Origin: Gammaproteobacteria bacterium
GTDB taxonomy: Bacteria; Pseudomonadota; Gammaproteobacteria; Eutrophobiales; Eutrophobiaceae
Length of the DNA: 64,000 nucleotides
Reading direction: 5' to 3'
Assembly (NCBI GenBank): GCA_003250975.1
Contig: QKIY01000028.1
Location: forward strand, 344,051 to 408,050
Below the pieces are notes generated by a model, which was given only the letters and a program-made list of their open reading frames with translations, ran no database searches and was not told the DNA's origin. Made by a program: the position numbers and the translations under genes. Below are positions 28,873-37,017 of the stretch, piece after piece (within the stretch, counting starts at the first letter, position 1; each line of letters starts with the position of its first letter).

Positions 28873-28981
28873 AAAAAATCAGCACCTTACAGGTGAAATA
28901 TTTGTGCCCGCACTTTACCCGATCATGTCCCTGATCGCTACTTGCCTGGTGTTCGGGATAACGATTTTTTATTATTAATTC

Positions 28982-29833
28982 ATGTGGTATTCAAATTTAA
29001 CCTCTGTAGCTTGCCTGTTGTGGCTGATCCTGTTTACATCGGCACATGCTGCCGTGGTTTTCGATCATGCCAGGGAACGCCTGATCGGTGATCGTCTCCA
29101 GCGCGACCTGGCCTATGGTGACATGGTCTGGCTGGAGGCGGGGGAGGAAGGGGAGACCTTCCCCGCACTGATGACTTATCCGCGGTTTGGCAAGGAAGAG
29201 CACAGGGCTGTGATCTTGGTGCACGGGATGGGCGGTCATCCCGACTGGCCGGATGTCATATCCCCGCTTCGGGCCTTCATGTATGAAAATGGCTACCCGA
29301 CACTTTCTCTGCAGATGCCGATATTGTCTCAAACTACGCCCCCTGCTGATTATGGCGAGACAATCCCGGCCGCGATACAAAGGATTGGTCGGGGCATCCT
29401 GTTCCTGAAGGAAAACGGCTATACCGGTGTGTACATAGTAGGTTATGGATTTGGCGCGGCGACAGTTGCTGCTTATATTACGGATAAAGACTCATCCGGG
29501 GTAAACGCCTTTGTTGCCATCAGCATCCTCGCACAGAAATTCCTCAATCCAAGGCCGGATATCTATCGTTACTTGCAGTCCATCAGCATTCCGGTGCTGG
29601 ATATATTTGCCGAGTATGACCTTAAGAGTATCGTCGAAACCGCGTCCGCCAGACGCAAGGCAGCCGGTAAAAATAAAAGTTCACGTTATTCACAAATTGA
29701 AGTGACCGGTGCAAGGCAATCCTATAGCAAAAGCACCGATAGACTAACAGCTTATATTGCCGACTGGCTAAGGAGCGTGGAATTCGCTGCAAGGCTGAAC
29801 CAGGTTGAGTCGGGGAAAAGGACCACTGAATAA
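28982..29833 (+). CDS. DUF3530 family alpha/beta-hydrolase-fold protein
   Basis: A 283-residue protein with a signal peptide (LLWLILFTSAHA) and an alpha/beta-hydrolase core: VILVHGMGGHPDWPD holds the oxyanion region and YIVGYGFGAATVAAY the nucleophile elbow. The elbow reads G-Y-G-F-G, with Gly where Ser is expected, so hydrolysis by the usual mechanism is doubtful. This matches the DUF3530 family, which has no known function. Confidence 0.72.
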   Translation: MWYSNLTSVACLLWLILFTSAHAAVVFDHARERLIGDRLQRDLAYGDMVWLEAGEEGETFPALMTYPRFGKEEHRAVILVHGMGGHPDWPDVISPLRAFMYENGYPTLSLQMPILSQTTPPADYGETIPAAIQRIGRGILFLKENGYTGVYIVGYGFGAATVAAYITDKDSSGVNAFVAISILAQKFLNPRPDIYRYLQSISIPVLDIFAEYDLKSIVETASARRKAAGKNKSSRYSQIEVTGARQSYSKSTDRLTAYIADWLRSVEFAARLNQVESGKRTTE

Positions 29834-29908
29834 AAATTGTTATATTATCCGGAAAAGATCAGGCATTAGAATACAATTACAAGAAGTTATTTTCAGAGAG
29901 GGGAAACT

Positions 29909-30277
29909 ATGAACCAGGAAGTAGAGACAATCGAAGGCCCAGACAAGGATGAACGCACTTGGGGCATGCTTTGTCATTTGGTCGCGTTTTCAGGTTTTAT
30001 CGTGCCGTTCGGCACCATTATCGGGCCATTGGTTATCTGGCTTATCAAAAAGGACGAGATGCCATTTGTCGATGACCAGGGCAAGGAGTCTCTCAATTTC
30101 CAGCTTACGATGCTGATTGCATTTGTCGTCGCAGGATTACTTTGCATAGTGCTAATTGGCTTCCTTTTGCTACCCATATTGGTGGTATATGTGATCGTGG
30201 TACTGATCATTGCCTCCATAAAGTCTAATGACGGCGTGAAATACCGTTATCCATACACCATCAGGTTTATTAAGTAA
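29909..30277 (+). CDS. DUF4870 membrane protein
   Basis: A 122-residue membrane protein. The family start ERTWGMLCHLVAFSGFIVPFG is followed by LIKKDEMPFVDDQGKESLNFQL and a long hydrophobic segment, then YRYPYTIRFIK. AGAGGGG precedes the ATG by about 6 bases. Function is unknown in the whole family. Confidence 0.85.
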   Translation: MNQEVETIEGPDKDERTWGMLCHLVAFSGFIVPFGTIIGPLVIWLIKKDEMPFVDDQGKESLNFQLTMLIAFVVAGLLCIVLIGFLLLPILVVYVIVVLIIASIKSNDGVKYRYPYTIRFIK

Positions 30278-30647
30278 CACAAAAATGTAACAAACTTTGA
30301 CTGTAGTCGCCTGAATGAAACAGGCACAAGGAACGACTCATAAGGTAAAGGACTGACAAAGTTCAATTTAGCGCAAAGGCCTCGAGTGTCCACCTGGGGA
30401 CAGATTCCACAGTTTTTTACACTACGCCTTTCTGAAAGACGTTTCGGTCCGCTTGCGGAGTGATCTTGTCTGCCCTAATAAGTGCTATTGCACCGCATAA
30501 TACATCGACTGATTCACGGTACACACTCTGTCAAACATTGCACAACCTGCTAGTCTTTATATAACACCTGATAAAATCCGTTCCGGCTTCAGGGCAGAAG
30601 CGGCGTAGTTATAGCGGGCATGGATACCAAACAGGAGGGATATGTGT
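30278..30647 (+). promoter_or_regulatory. Gene-free stretch with a promoter for the small gene at 30648
   Basis: This 370-base spacer has no ORF. A hairpin GCCTG/CAGGC lies near 30309-30325 without a T-run. A dyad TGTCC-ACCTGG-GGACA lies near 30389-30404. A promoter with -35 TTGCAC (30538-30543), 16-base spacer and -10 TATAAC (30560-30565) would start transcription near 30572 and leave a leader of about 75 bases. AGGAGG at 30633-30638 is the Shine-Dalgarno for the gene at 30648. Confidence 0.5.
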
Positions 30648-30935
30648 ATGCCGTATCATTATCCTACACCCTGCGAGGCGGGTGTTGATATCCCGCCGCA
30701 GGTGCGCGAACAACTCTTCAACGCGGGATTCCGCCATGGGCTTGAAGGCGGCTCGCTCGAACAAACTGACTGCTTGCGGTTTTCATTCCGGATGGGGGTC
30801 AGGGCCGCAAAACTCTATCTGCGCCGGGTCCGGCGTTCTCAGGGAATCATCGAGTTTCCACAACGCTGGAAATTCCGGATACGGGCTGGCAGCTACCCGA
30901 TTCGCGAGTATAAACGCGCCGTATCATCACATTGA
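30648..30935 (+). CDS. Small basic protein of unknown function, 95 aa
   Basis: I do not recognise this protein. It starts MPYHYPTPCEAGVDIPPQ and continues with GFRHGLEGGSLEQTDC and a basic stretch VRAAKLYLRRVRRSQG. No signal peptide or membrane segment is present. I chose the ATG at 30648, nine bases after AGGAGG; the ATG at 30642 is only three bases away. A good promoter and Shine-Dalgarno argue for expression. It is convergent with the methyltransferase gene. Confidence 0.6.
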   Translation: MPYHYPTPCEAGVDIPPQVREQLFNAGFRHGLEGGSLEQTDCLRFSFRMGVRAAKLYLRRVRRSQGIIEFPQRWKFRIRAGSYPIREYKRAVSSH

Positions 30936-30981
30936 TTATTACCATACCTGTATTACAAGAATGGTGACAGACTGACTGTAA

Positions 30982-31659
30982 TCATGCCGCCAGGCCGACG
31001 TTGTTGTTATAAATTACAAGGTGGCGATCCGAGACAGGCTCGATGTTCCAGTAATCAAGATTCGCATCCTCCAGTTGTTCTCGTATTTCTTCTTCTGTGA
31101 ATGCGGCTTTAAGTGAATTATAAAAATCCCGTTGCAGGATCTCGGGTTCTTCTGATGCATAAGTTTTTACCAGTTGCTGTGCAACCTCATCTGAATCCGG
31201 TCGCATGAGGTCCATGACAAAAACTCGCGATTCATCAGTACTGTATTGGATTATGGTTCTCCATAGCACGGCTGGGTTATGCAGGTGGTGCAGCAGACTG
31301 TTACTGATGATGGTGTTGTAATAATCTTGCGGTAATCTGATGCGTGGCAGCCTGGCATGAATGAGCGTGATCCGATCCCCCAGTTTTTCATCATCTATGA
31401 TCTTCCTTGCCTCCGTCAGCATGCTGGTGGCGCCATCCACGCCAATCAGGTGACAATCTGGATAGGCCCTGGCAAAACGAATAGTAATATCAGCAGGACC
31501 GCATCCCAGGTCCAGTATAGTCTCCCTGGAAATCCTGTCTGGGAAACGCTCCCTGAACAGTTCGATAAAAAGGTTATGGGGCTCATCAAAATTCGCAGCG
31601 GCATATGCTGCGGCCTGTGCCTTGTCATCCATTAGTTCGGGTTCGGGGACTCGTTTCAC
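30982..31659 (-). CDS. Class I SAM-dependent methyltransferase
   Basis: A 225-residue methyltransferase. Motif I is ILDLGCGPADITIRFA, followed by the acidic loop LIGVDGATSML and the post-I region IISNSLLHHL. The C-terminal part contains no domain I recognise. Substrate is unknown. It is alone, separated from queG by a 176-base AT-rich spacer in which I see no gene. Confidence 0.8.
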   Translation of the reverse strand: MKRVPEPELMDDKAQAAAYAAANFDEPHNLFIELFRERFPDRISRETILDLGCGPADITIRFARAYPDCHLIGVDGATSMLTEARKIIDDEKLGDRITLIHARLPRIRLPQDYYNTIISNSLLHHLHNPAVLWRTIIQYSTDESRVFVMDLMRPDSDEVAQQLVKTYASEEPEILQRDFYNSLKAAFTEEEIREQLEDANLDYWNIEPVSDRHLVIYNNNVGLAA

Positions 31660-31835
31660 ATCAGAAAGTATAACTCAAGCATAACCATATGGTACTGAAT
31701 TGAAGGAAGATCCAAATATATAATGTCACTGGATCATGGATTCTATAGTTTTTTTGTAGTTTGAGATTATTCATCAATTATTCGGGCTAATGTTAGCTAA
31801 TTCGTATTTGCCTAACGGGTTAGAATAGTTGGAAG

Positions 31836-32903
31836 TCATTTATGCTGACTCAAAGCCCAGTCAACATGTTCACGCACCAGTTCAGAAGGATGCTCTTTTT
31901 TTGCCATTAATGCATGGATCACTGCATTACTTTTTGGTGCATTGCCCAGGGCAACGGCAATATTTCTCAGCCAGCATTCGTAGCCGATGCGTCTGATCGC
32001 CGAGCCCTCTGTTTTATTATTGAATTCCTCTTCGCTCCAGTTGAACAATTCAATCAATGATGCGCGATCCAGTCCGTGCCTCACGAGGAAATCCATCTCA
32101 ATTGTATTCTGTGCATATTTGTTCCAGGGGCAGACGAGTTGGCAATCATCACAACCGTAGATCCGGTTACCGATCGGCTTGCGGAATTCTTCCGGTATCG
32201 AACCACGCAATTCGATTGTTAAATAGGAAATACAACGCCGGGCATCGAGCTCATATGGCGCCACGATCGCCTTCGTCGGGCAGACCTCAATGCAGGCCTG
32301 GCAGGTACCACAATGGTTTGTACTAAATACGGCATCTGCTGGCAGAGGCAGGTCGGTGTAAAGTTCGCCGAGGAAAAACCAGGAACCGGCCTTTGGATGG
32401 ATCAGGTTGGTATGCTTACCCAGCCAGCCCAGGCCGGCGTTACGGGCCAGTGCCTTTTCCAGCACCGGGGCGCTGTCAACAAAAACGCGGTAACCGAATT
32501 TACCGGTGACCGCTTCTATGCAGTTTGCAAGTTTTTGCAGTCTTGAGCGGATGAGCTTGTGATAATCACGCCCCAGGGCATAACGTGAAACGTAGGCGAG
32601 CTCAGGGTGGCTGAGGACCTTGCCGGGGAGTACTGTGTCAGGCGGCATGTAATCCATACGGGCTGATATGACCCGGATTGTACCGGGCAGGAGTTCCTCC
32701 GGGCGGCAGCGCTTGACGCCATGCCGTTTCATGTAGTCCATCTCGCCGTGCCTGCCACTGTCGAGCCAGCTTAGAAACCGCGCCTCATCATCGTCCAGCA
32801 CGGTTTTGGTGATCCCAATCTGTTGAAAACCAAGTGCCTTGCCGCGCCTTTTTATTTCATGGGCCAAGGCATGAAGATCGATATTGGAATAAGTGTGACT
32901 CAT
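31836..32903 (-). CDS. queG: Epoxyqueuosine reductase
   Basis: The last enzyme of queuosine synthesis, reducing epoxyqueuosine in tRNA with a cobalamin and two [4Fe-4S] clusters. The ferredoxin-like motifs CGTCQACIEVCPTKAI and CDDCQLVCPWNKY are both intact in 355 residues, and the C-terminus carries HEAT-like repeats. E. coli queG lies in a different neighbourhood, so the position here is not informative. Confidence 0.93.
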   Translation of the reverse strand: MSHTYSNIDLHALAHEIKRRGKALGFQQIGITKTVLDDDEARFLSWLDSGRHGEMDYMKRHGVKRCRPEELLPGTIRVISARMDYMPPDTVLPGKVLSHPELAYVSRYALGRDYHKLIRSRLQKLANCIEAVTGKFGYRVFVDSAPVLEKALARNAGLGWLGKHTNLIHPKAGSWFFLGELYTDLPLPADAVFSTNHCGTCQACIEVCPTKAIVAPYELDARRCISYLTIELRGSIPEEFRKPIGNRIYGCDDCQLVCPWNKYAQNTIEMDFLVRHGLDRASLIELFNWSEEEFNNKTEGSAIRRIGYECWLRNIAVALGNAPKSNAVIHALMAKKEHPSELVREHVDWALSQHK

Positions 32904-32914
32904 TTCACATTTTC

Positions 32915-32943
32915 AATTGTGTACAGGTTATATCCGCACAATT
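32915..32943 (+). promoter_or_regulatory. Dyad upstream of the sigma-54 promoter, possible activator site
   Basis: The arms AATTGTG (32915-32921) and CACAATT (32937-32943) are perfect inverse complements with a 15-base gap. The centre lies about 130 bases before the predicted sigma-54 start site, where bacterial enhancer-binding proteins usually bind. It is also close to the queG start on the other strand, so it could instead control queG. Confidence 0.4.
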
Positions 32944-33032
32944 AAAGTGCTGCAAATCCAGAATTGGTGCCCCAAAATCAACCAAAGCAGTGAGGTCGAT
33001 TTGTAACTTATTGAATTGCAGGGTGAATGGGC

Positions 33033-33050
33033 TTGGCACGCATTATGCTA
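33033..33050 (+). promoter_or_regulatory. Sigma-54 (-24/-12) promoter
   Basis: TTGGCACG-CATT-ATGCTA matches the RpoN consensus TTGGCACG-N4-TTGCW with one mismatch. The invariant GG (33035-33036) and GC (33047-33048) are separated by exactly 10 bases. The start site would be near 33060. No ORF of convincing quality follows before a terminator at 33115-33141. Confidence 0.7.
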
Positions 33051-33059
33051 CCAATGTAG

Positions 33060-33141
33060 GCAAAACCTCCTCGTGTAAAGTGATGATTTTTCCTCAGCAT
33101 CGGAGCTAACTTTAGGGCACTTCCCCAGTGCCCATTTTTTT
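33060..33141 (+). ncRNA. Candidate sigma-54-dependent small RNA, about 82 nt
   Basis: The predicted transcript runs from the sigma-54 start at about 33060 to a terminator with stem GGGCAC/GTGCCC (33115-33120 and 33128-33133), loop TTCCCCA and seven T (33135-33141). Near the 5' end it exposes CCTCCTC (33066-33072), complementary to Shine-Dalgarno sequences. A central weak hairpin TGATG/CATCG (33081-33085 and 33098-33102) is possible. An eight-codon ORF inside (33083-33109) lacks a ribosome site. I do not recognise it as a described RNA family. Confidence 0.6.
33115..33141 (+). terminator. Intrinsic terminator of the candidate small RNA
   Basis: Six-base stem GGGCAC/GTGCCC, seven-base loop and an A followed by seven T. 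It lies about 110 bases before perM, on the same strand, and ends whatever transcript comes from the -24/-12 promoter. The rest of the 346-base spacer between queG and perM (32904-33249) contains no gene I can support. Confidence 0.8.
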
Positions 33142-33249
33142 ACCCCTATAAAAATGTCGCAGCAAACCTAAATGCCTCGCAAGATACCGTCGACACAGGT
33201 TATCATGAGCACTGAACCACTGTCAGAATAATAAGCAACCAGAATCCCG

Positions 33250-34329
33250 ATGTTTGATTTTCTCAGTGCCTGGTACCGTCGCTACTTTACTGATCCGCAA
33301 GCGGCGCTCCTGTTTGTCCTTTTAATCCTTGGTTTTGTCATCGTCCTGACGCTGGGCAAGATGCTGGCGCCCCTGATCGCAGCTGTTATCATCGCATATC
33401 TGCTGGAGGGCGGGGTATGCAAACTCGAGGAGAAGAAAATGCCCCGTGACGTGGCGGTATACATCATCTACCTGGTGTTCCTGGCCTTTGTATTTTTCCT
33501 GTTACTCGGGCTGTTCCCAATCGTCTCCCGCCAGTTGAGCCAGTTTTTTCAGGAACTACCGCAGATGATCAATAATGGTCAGGAACTCCTGTTACGATTG
33601 CCTGAGCAGTACCCGCAATACGTTACCAGGGAATTCATAGAGACAATTATCACGGCGATCCGCACCGGGCTTTCAGACCTGGGGCAAGAGTTCCTTTCAC
33701 TCTCGGTATCCTCGATACCGGCCATCGTTACTGTGCTGGTCTACCTTATCCTGGTGCCTTTGCTGATCTTCTTTTTCCTCAAGGACAAACGTCCTATCCT
33801 TGACTGGTTAAGCCGGTTCCTGCCAAGTGAGCGACAACTGGTCACTGAGGTATGGAGAGAGATGGACGCACAGATCGGCAACTATGTGCGCGGCAAGGCC
33901 AACGAAATTATCATTGTTGGTTGCACCGCTTTTGTCCTGTTCCAGGTCATGGACCTGAATTATGCACCGCTGCTTGCGATCATTGTGGGCTTGTCAGTAT
34001 TGATTCCCTATATCGGTGCGGCTGTCGTCACATTACCCATCGCCTTCGTCGGGTATGTCCAGTGGGGGTTTAATCCGGACTTTATCTGGTTGATAGTCTC
34101 GTACGCTGTCTTGCAGTTCCTGGATGGCAATGTCCTGGTACCCATCCTGTTTTCAGATGCTGTCAACCTGCACCCCGTTGCCATCATTTCGGCCATTCTC
34201 GTATTCGGAGGGCTGTGGGGGTTCTGGGGTGTGTTCTTTGCCATTCCTCTGGCAACGTTGGTCAAGGCGTTGATCAATGTCTGGCCAACGACAGTGGACA
34301 AGACGGCTGTTGAAACAGTAGCAGACTAG
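33250..34329 (+). CDS. perM: AI-2E transporter/PerM family membrane protein
   Basis: A 359-residue polytopic protein of the AI-2E/PerM family. Two N-terminal membrane segments, a soluble region near residues 95-150, and the C-terminal membrane block with VLIPYIGAAVVTLPIAF and PVAIISAILVFGGLWGFWGVF are typical. Family members have been linked to AI-2 export or Na+/H+ exchange, which is not decided here. Its stop shares the bases CTAG with the convergent PhoH gene. Confidence 0.82.
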   Translation: MFDFLSAWYRRYFTDPQAALLFVLLILGFVIVLTLGKMLAPLIAAVIIAYLLEGGVCKLEEKKMPRDVAVYIIYLVFLAFVFFLLLGLFPIVSRQLSQFFQELPQMINNGQELLLRLPEQYPQYVTREFIETIITAIRTGLSDLGQEFLSLSVSSIPAIVTVLVYLILVPLLIFFFLKDKRPILDWLSRFLPSERQLVTEVWREMDAQIGNYVRGKANEIIIVGCTAFVLFQVMDLNYAPLLAIIVGLSVLIPYIGAAVVTLPIAFVGYVQWGFNPDFIWLIVSYAVLQFLDGNVLVPILFSDAVNLHPVAIISAILVFGGLWGFWGVFFAIPLATLVKALINVWPTTVDKTAVETVAD

Positions 34330-35732
34330 AGGTGATCGCTGGCGAAATCCGCCAGTCGGGATCGCTCCCCTCGCTTGAGGGTGATATGGCCACTGTATTT
34401 CCAGACCTTTGACCGGTCGACGACATAGGTCAGACCGGAGGTGGTTTCGGTCAGATAAGGCGTGTCGATCTGCGCGATATTGCCAAGACAGATCATTTTG
34501 CTGTCGGGCCCGACGCGGCTGATCAATGTTTTCATCTGTTTCGACGTCAGGTTCTGAGCCTCGTCGACAATAATGTACCGATTCAGGAAAGTCCGTCCGC
34601 GCATGAAATTCAGCGAACGGATCTTGATCCGTTTATTCAACAGGTCAGCGGTAGCTGCACGTCCCCATTCATTATGTTCTTCGTGATTGGTAAGTACCTC
34701 GAGGTTATCCAGCAAAGCACCCATCCAGGGGGCCATTTTTTCCTCTTCCGTGCCAGGCAGGAAGCCGATGTCTTCTCCCACGGGAACGGTGACGCGGGTA
34801 ATTATAATTTCCCGGTAGAGCTTGGTTTCCATGGTTTGTTGCAAGCCCGCTGCCAGGGCGAGCAGCGTTTTGCCGGTGCCGGCCGCGCCCAGCAGGGTAA
34901 CCAGTTCGACCTCCGGGTCCATCAGGAGATTAATGGCAAAGTTCTGTTCCAGGTTGCGTGCATTGATGCCCCATATGGAGTTATGTCCGGCACGGTAATT
35001 GGTTGCAAGCCTTAGTTTCGTCGTATCCTCATCTATCGATTCAACCAGGGCTTCAAGTTGGTTGTTACCTTCTGCATAGAGGCATTGGTGGGGATAACAG
35101 TCTTCCACCGGTTTTGTTTCCAGCTTGTAATAGGTGTGTTTGTTCTTCTGCCATGACGCAAGGTTGTCCGAGTGCTTTTCCCAGAAGTCCTCGGGCAAAA
35201 GCTGAATCCCGTTATAGAGGAGGTCAGCATCATCCAGCACCTTGTCGTTATAGTAATCCTCGGTGTGAATCCCCAGTATCCTGGCCTTGATGCGCAGATT
35301 GATGTCTTTGGAGACCAGTGTTATCTCCTTGTCAGGGAATTCCTTTTGTAAAGACAGGGCGGTGCCCAGTATGGAGTTATCCGCGTTTTTTCCCGGCAGC
35401 GTGTCCGGTAGCTGGTCCGCCATCAACTGGGTCTGAAGGAACAGGCAGCCATTGGGTTTGGGTCCGCCGTTGGTGTGGGTGACATTACTGAGCCTCAGGC
35501 CCTGGCTGATTCGAGACGTGTCCGCATCACCGATGATCTGGTCAAGGAAACGGCTGACCTGGCGGACATTACGTGAGAGTTCGGACAAACCTTTCTTGGC
35601 GGAATCTAGTTCTTCAAGCACCACCATGGGCAGATAGATATCATGCTCCTGGAACCTGAACAGGGCGCCCGGGTCATGCATCAGTACATTGGTATCGAGC
35701 AAGAACAACCGCTCTTGAGATTGGGAAGTCAT
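34326..35732 (-). CDS. PIN domain-PhoH ATPase fusion
   Basis: A 468-residue protein with an N-terminal PIN nuclease domain (RLFLLDTNVLMHDPGALF, first acid at about 13) and a C-terminal PhoH-type ATPase with Walker A LGAAGTGKTLLALAAG and Walker B IVDEAQN. This PIN-PhoH (PhoH2/YlaK-like) architecture is reported to act as an RNA helicase-nuclease. It is convergent with perM (stops overlap on CTAG) and 10 bases after bcp in the same direction. Confidence 0.88.
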   Translation of the reverse strand: MTSQSQERLFLLDTNVLMHDPGALFRFQEHDIYLPMVVLEELDSAKKGLSELSRNVRQVSRFLDQIIGDADTSRISQGLRLSNVTHTNGGPKPNGCLFLQTQLMADQLPDTLPGKNADNSILGTALSLQKEFPDKEITLVSKDINLRIKARILGIHTEDYYNDKVLDDADLLYNGIQLLPEDFWEKHSDNLASWQKNKHTYYKLETKPVEDCYPHQCLYAEGNNQLEALVESIDEDTTKLRLATNYRAGHNSIWGINARNLEQNFAINLLMDPEVELVTLLGAAGTGKTLLALAAGLQQTMETKLYREIIITRVTVPVGEDIGFLPGTEEEKMAPWMGALLDNLEVLTNHEEHNEWGRAATADLLNKRIKIRSLNFMRGRTFLNRYIIVDEAQNLTSKQMKTLISRVGPDSKMICLGNIAQIDTPYLTETTSGLTYVVDRSKVWKYSGHITLKRGERSRLADFASDHL

Positions 35733-35742
35733 CGATGTTGGT

Positions 35743-36210
35743 TCAGAGCTCTTTTATGGCTTCCAGCACTTCGTCGGCATGACCGTCCACCTTGACTTTG
35801 CGCCATTCCTTGCGGAGCACTCCCTTATCATCTATAAGGAAGGTGCTGCGCTCAATGCCCCGCACTTTTTTCCCGTACATGTTTTTATCTTTTATGACAT
35901 CAAACAGGGAGCACAACTCCTCTTCGCTGTCAGAAAGGAGGTCAAACGGGAAGCATTGTTTGCTCTTAAAATTTTCATGGGAATTGAGCGAGTCTCGTGA
36001 TACGCCAAGCACCACTGTGTTCCTTGCCCGGAATTTCTTTATATTGTCTCTGAAATCCTGTCCTTCCCTCGTGCAACCCGGTGTACTGTCCTTGGGATAG
36101 AAATAGAGGACAATATTTTTGCCTTTGAGGTCCGAGAGTTTGATGGTTTGGTCGCCTGTGGCGGGCAGTTTGAATAAAGGTACTTTTTTCCCGATACTGA
36201 TTTTGCTCAT
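35743..36210 (-). CDS. bcp: Peroxiredoxin Bcp/PrxQ, variant without the +4 resolving Cys
   Basis: A 155-residue thioredoxin-dependent peroxiredoxin. The peroxidatic Cys is at about 46 in STPGCTREGQDFRD. The usual second Cys five positions later is Gln here. Other Cys are at about 86 (KSKQCFPF) and 100; the former lies in the helix where Xylella Bcp has its resolving Cys. The order gcvR-bcp beside dapA matches E. coli. Confidence 0.92.
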   Translation of the reverse strand: MSKISIGKKVPLFKLPATGDQTIKLSDLKGKNIVLYFYPKDSTPGCTREGQDFRDNIKKFRARNTVVLGVSRDSLNSHENFKSKQCFPFDLLSDSEEELCSLFDVIKDKNMYGKKVRGIERSTFLIDDKGVLRKEWRKVKVDGHADEVLEAIKEL

Positions 36211-36265
36211 GTAATTATTTTTATCCTTCAGGAAGTTGTTGGTTTCTACGGAGCTGTGCGGGATA

Positions 36266-36796
36266 TTATTTAACAGGTTCCATTATGGCATCAAGGTTTA
36301 ATTGATCACAGAAATCAATAAAGTCACCCCTTACACCGGCAATCGATACATCCGAAGGTATATTTACTGTCATATGCATTGAAAACATAGGAGCTCCGGT
36401 GAGGTGTGAACTGTAGGTATAGGTATACATGTCATGTATGATCAGGTTATTGTCCACCATGAAATTAACAATATCGTGCACAATGCCTGACTGATCATAG
36501 GCCACAACTTCTATGGCATACGGGACCATCCGGGTATTGTTCCTGACTGGCTTTGAGCGTTTGCTGGAAATCGACATATCTAGGCGTTTTTCCATCCTGG
36601 GCAACATGCTCTCGAACTTGGCGATGGCGTCCCAGCTCCCGGAGAGCAGCATGTACAGGCACAGGTCCTCGCTCAATACTGTGGTTCGGCTCTGCTGTAT
36701 ATTGCAGCCGCAGCCCTTGATGGCAGAGGTAAACTGCTTCAGGGATTCCGGTGTGTTTTTCCCCAATGCTGTGACGATGAGGTGATCATTATTCAT
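36266..36796 (-). CDS. gcvR: Glycine cleavage system regulator, tandem ACT domains
   Basis: A 176-residue GcvR-like protein with two ACT domains: HLIVTALGKNTPESLKQF at the start and YAIEVVAYDQSGIVHDIVNF at about 95-115. In E. coli GcvR binds GcvA and blocks gcv expression when glycine is low. It is divergent from dapA, with bcp 55 bases downstream, as in E. coli. Whether it controls the gcvH found at 4994 is an inference. Confidence 0.85.
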   Translation of the reverse strand: MNNDHLIVTALGKNTPESLKQFTSAIKGCGCNIQQSRTTVLSEDLCLYMLLSGSWDAIAKFESMLPRMEKRLDMSISSKRSKPVRNNTRMVPYAIEVVAYDQSGIVHDIVNFMVDNNLIIHDMYTYTYSSHLTGAPMFSMHMTVNIPSDVSIAGVRGDFIDFCDQLNLDAIMEPVK

Positions 36797-37017
36797 GGTA
36801 ATTTCTGTTTATCGGCCGGGTAGGTTGACGGGGTCATTGTATATCCTAGCCCCCTGACTGCAAGATAAGCCGAATTTTAGACGAAATATGAGTTTTAGCC
36901 ATCCTGCCGAGCTGGTGTATACTAGCCACCCTGCTGGCGGGGTCGAAATTTCGCTTCCTGGCGCTAATGTCATGCCACTACGGCTGTTCCTCTTTCATAA
37001 ATTTAAAGGGTTAACCG
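36797..37017 (+). promoter_or_regulatory. Divergent gcvR/dapA intergenic region
   Basis: The spacer has a -10-like TATACT at 36918-36923 inside a small dyad GGTG...CACC, about 95 bases before dapA, but no convincing -35 box. No gene is visible here. Confidence 0.3.

Noticed and set aside
30682..30975. A 97-codon ORF overlapping the small gene at 30648 in another frame.
   Set aside because: No ribosome site; the frame at 30648 has a matching AGGAGG and promoter.
32834..33109. A 91-codon open frame over the queG start and the candidate small RNA.
   Set aside because: It begins inside queG on the opposite strand, lacks a ribosome site, crosses the sigma-54 promoter and has no recognisable protein features.
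33083..33109. An eight-codon ORF inside the candidate small RNA.
   Set aside because: No Shine-Dalgarno upstream and too short to judge; a non-coding role is simpler.
34326..34329. Overlapping stops of perM and the PIN-PhoH gene on CTAG as a regulatory signal.
   Set aside because: Shared palindromic stop bases in convergent genes are common and need no special explanation.
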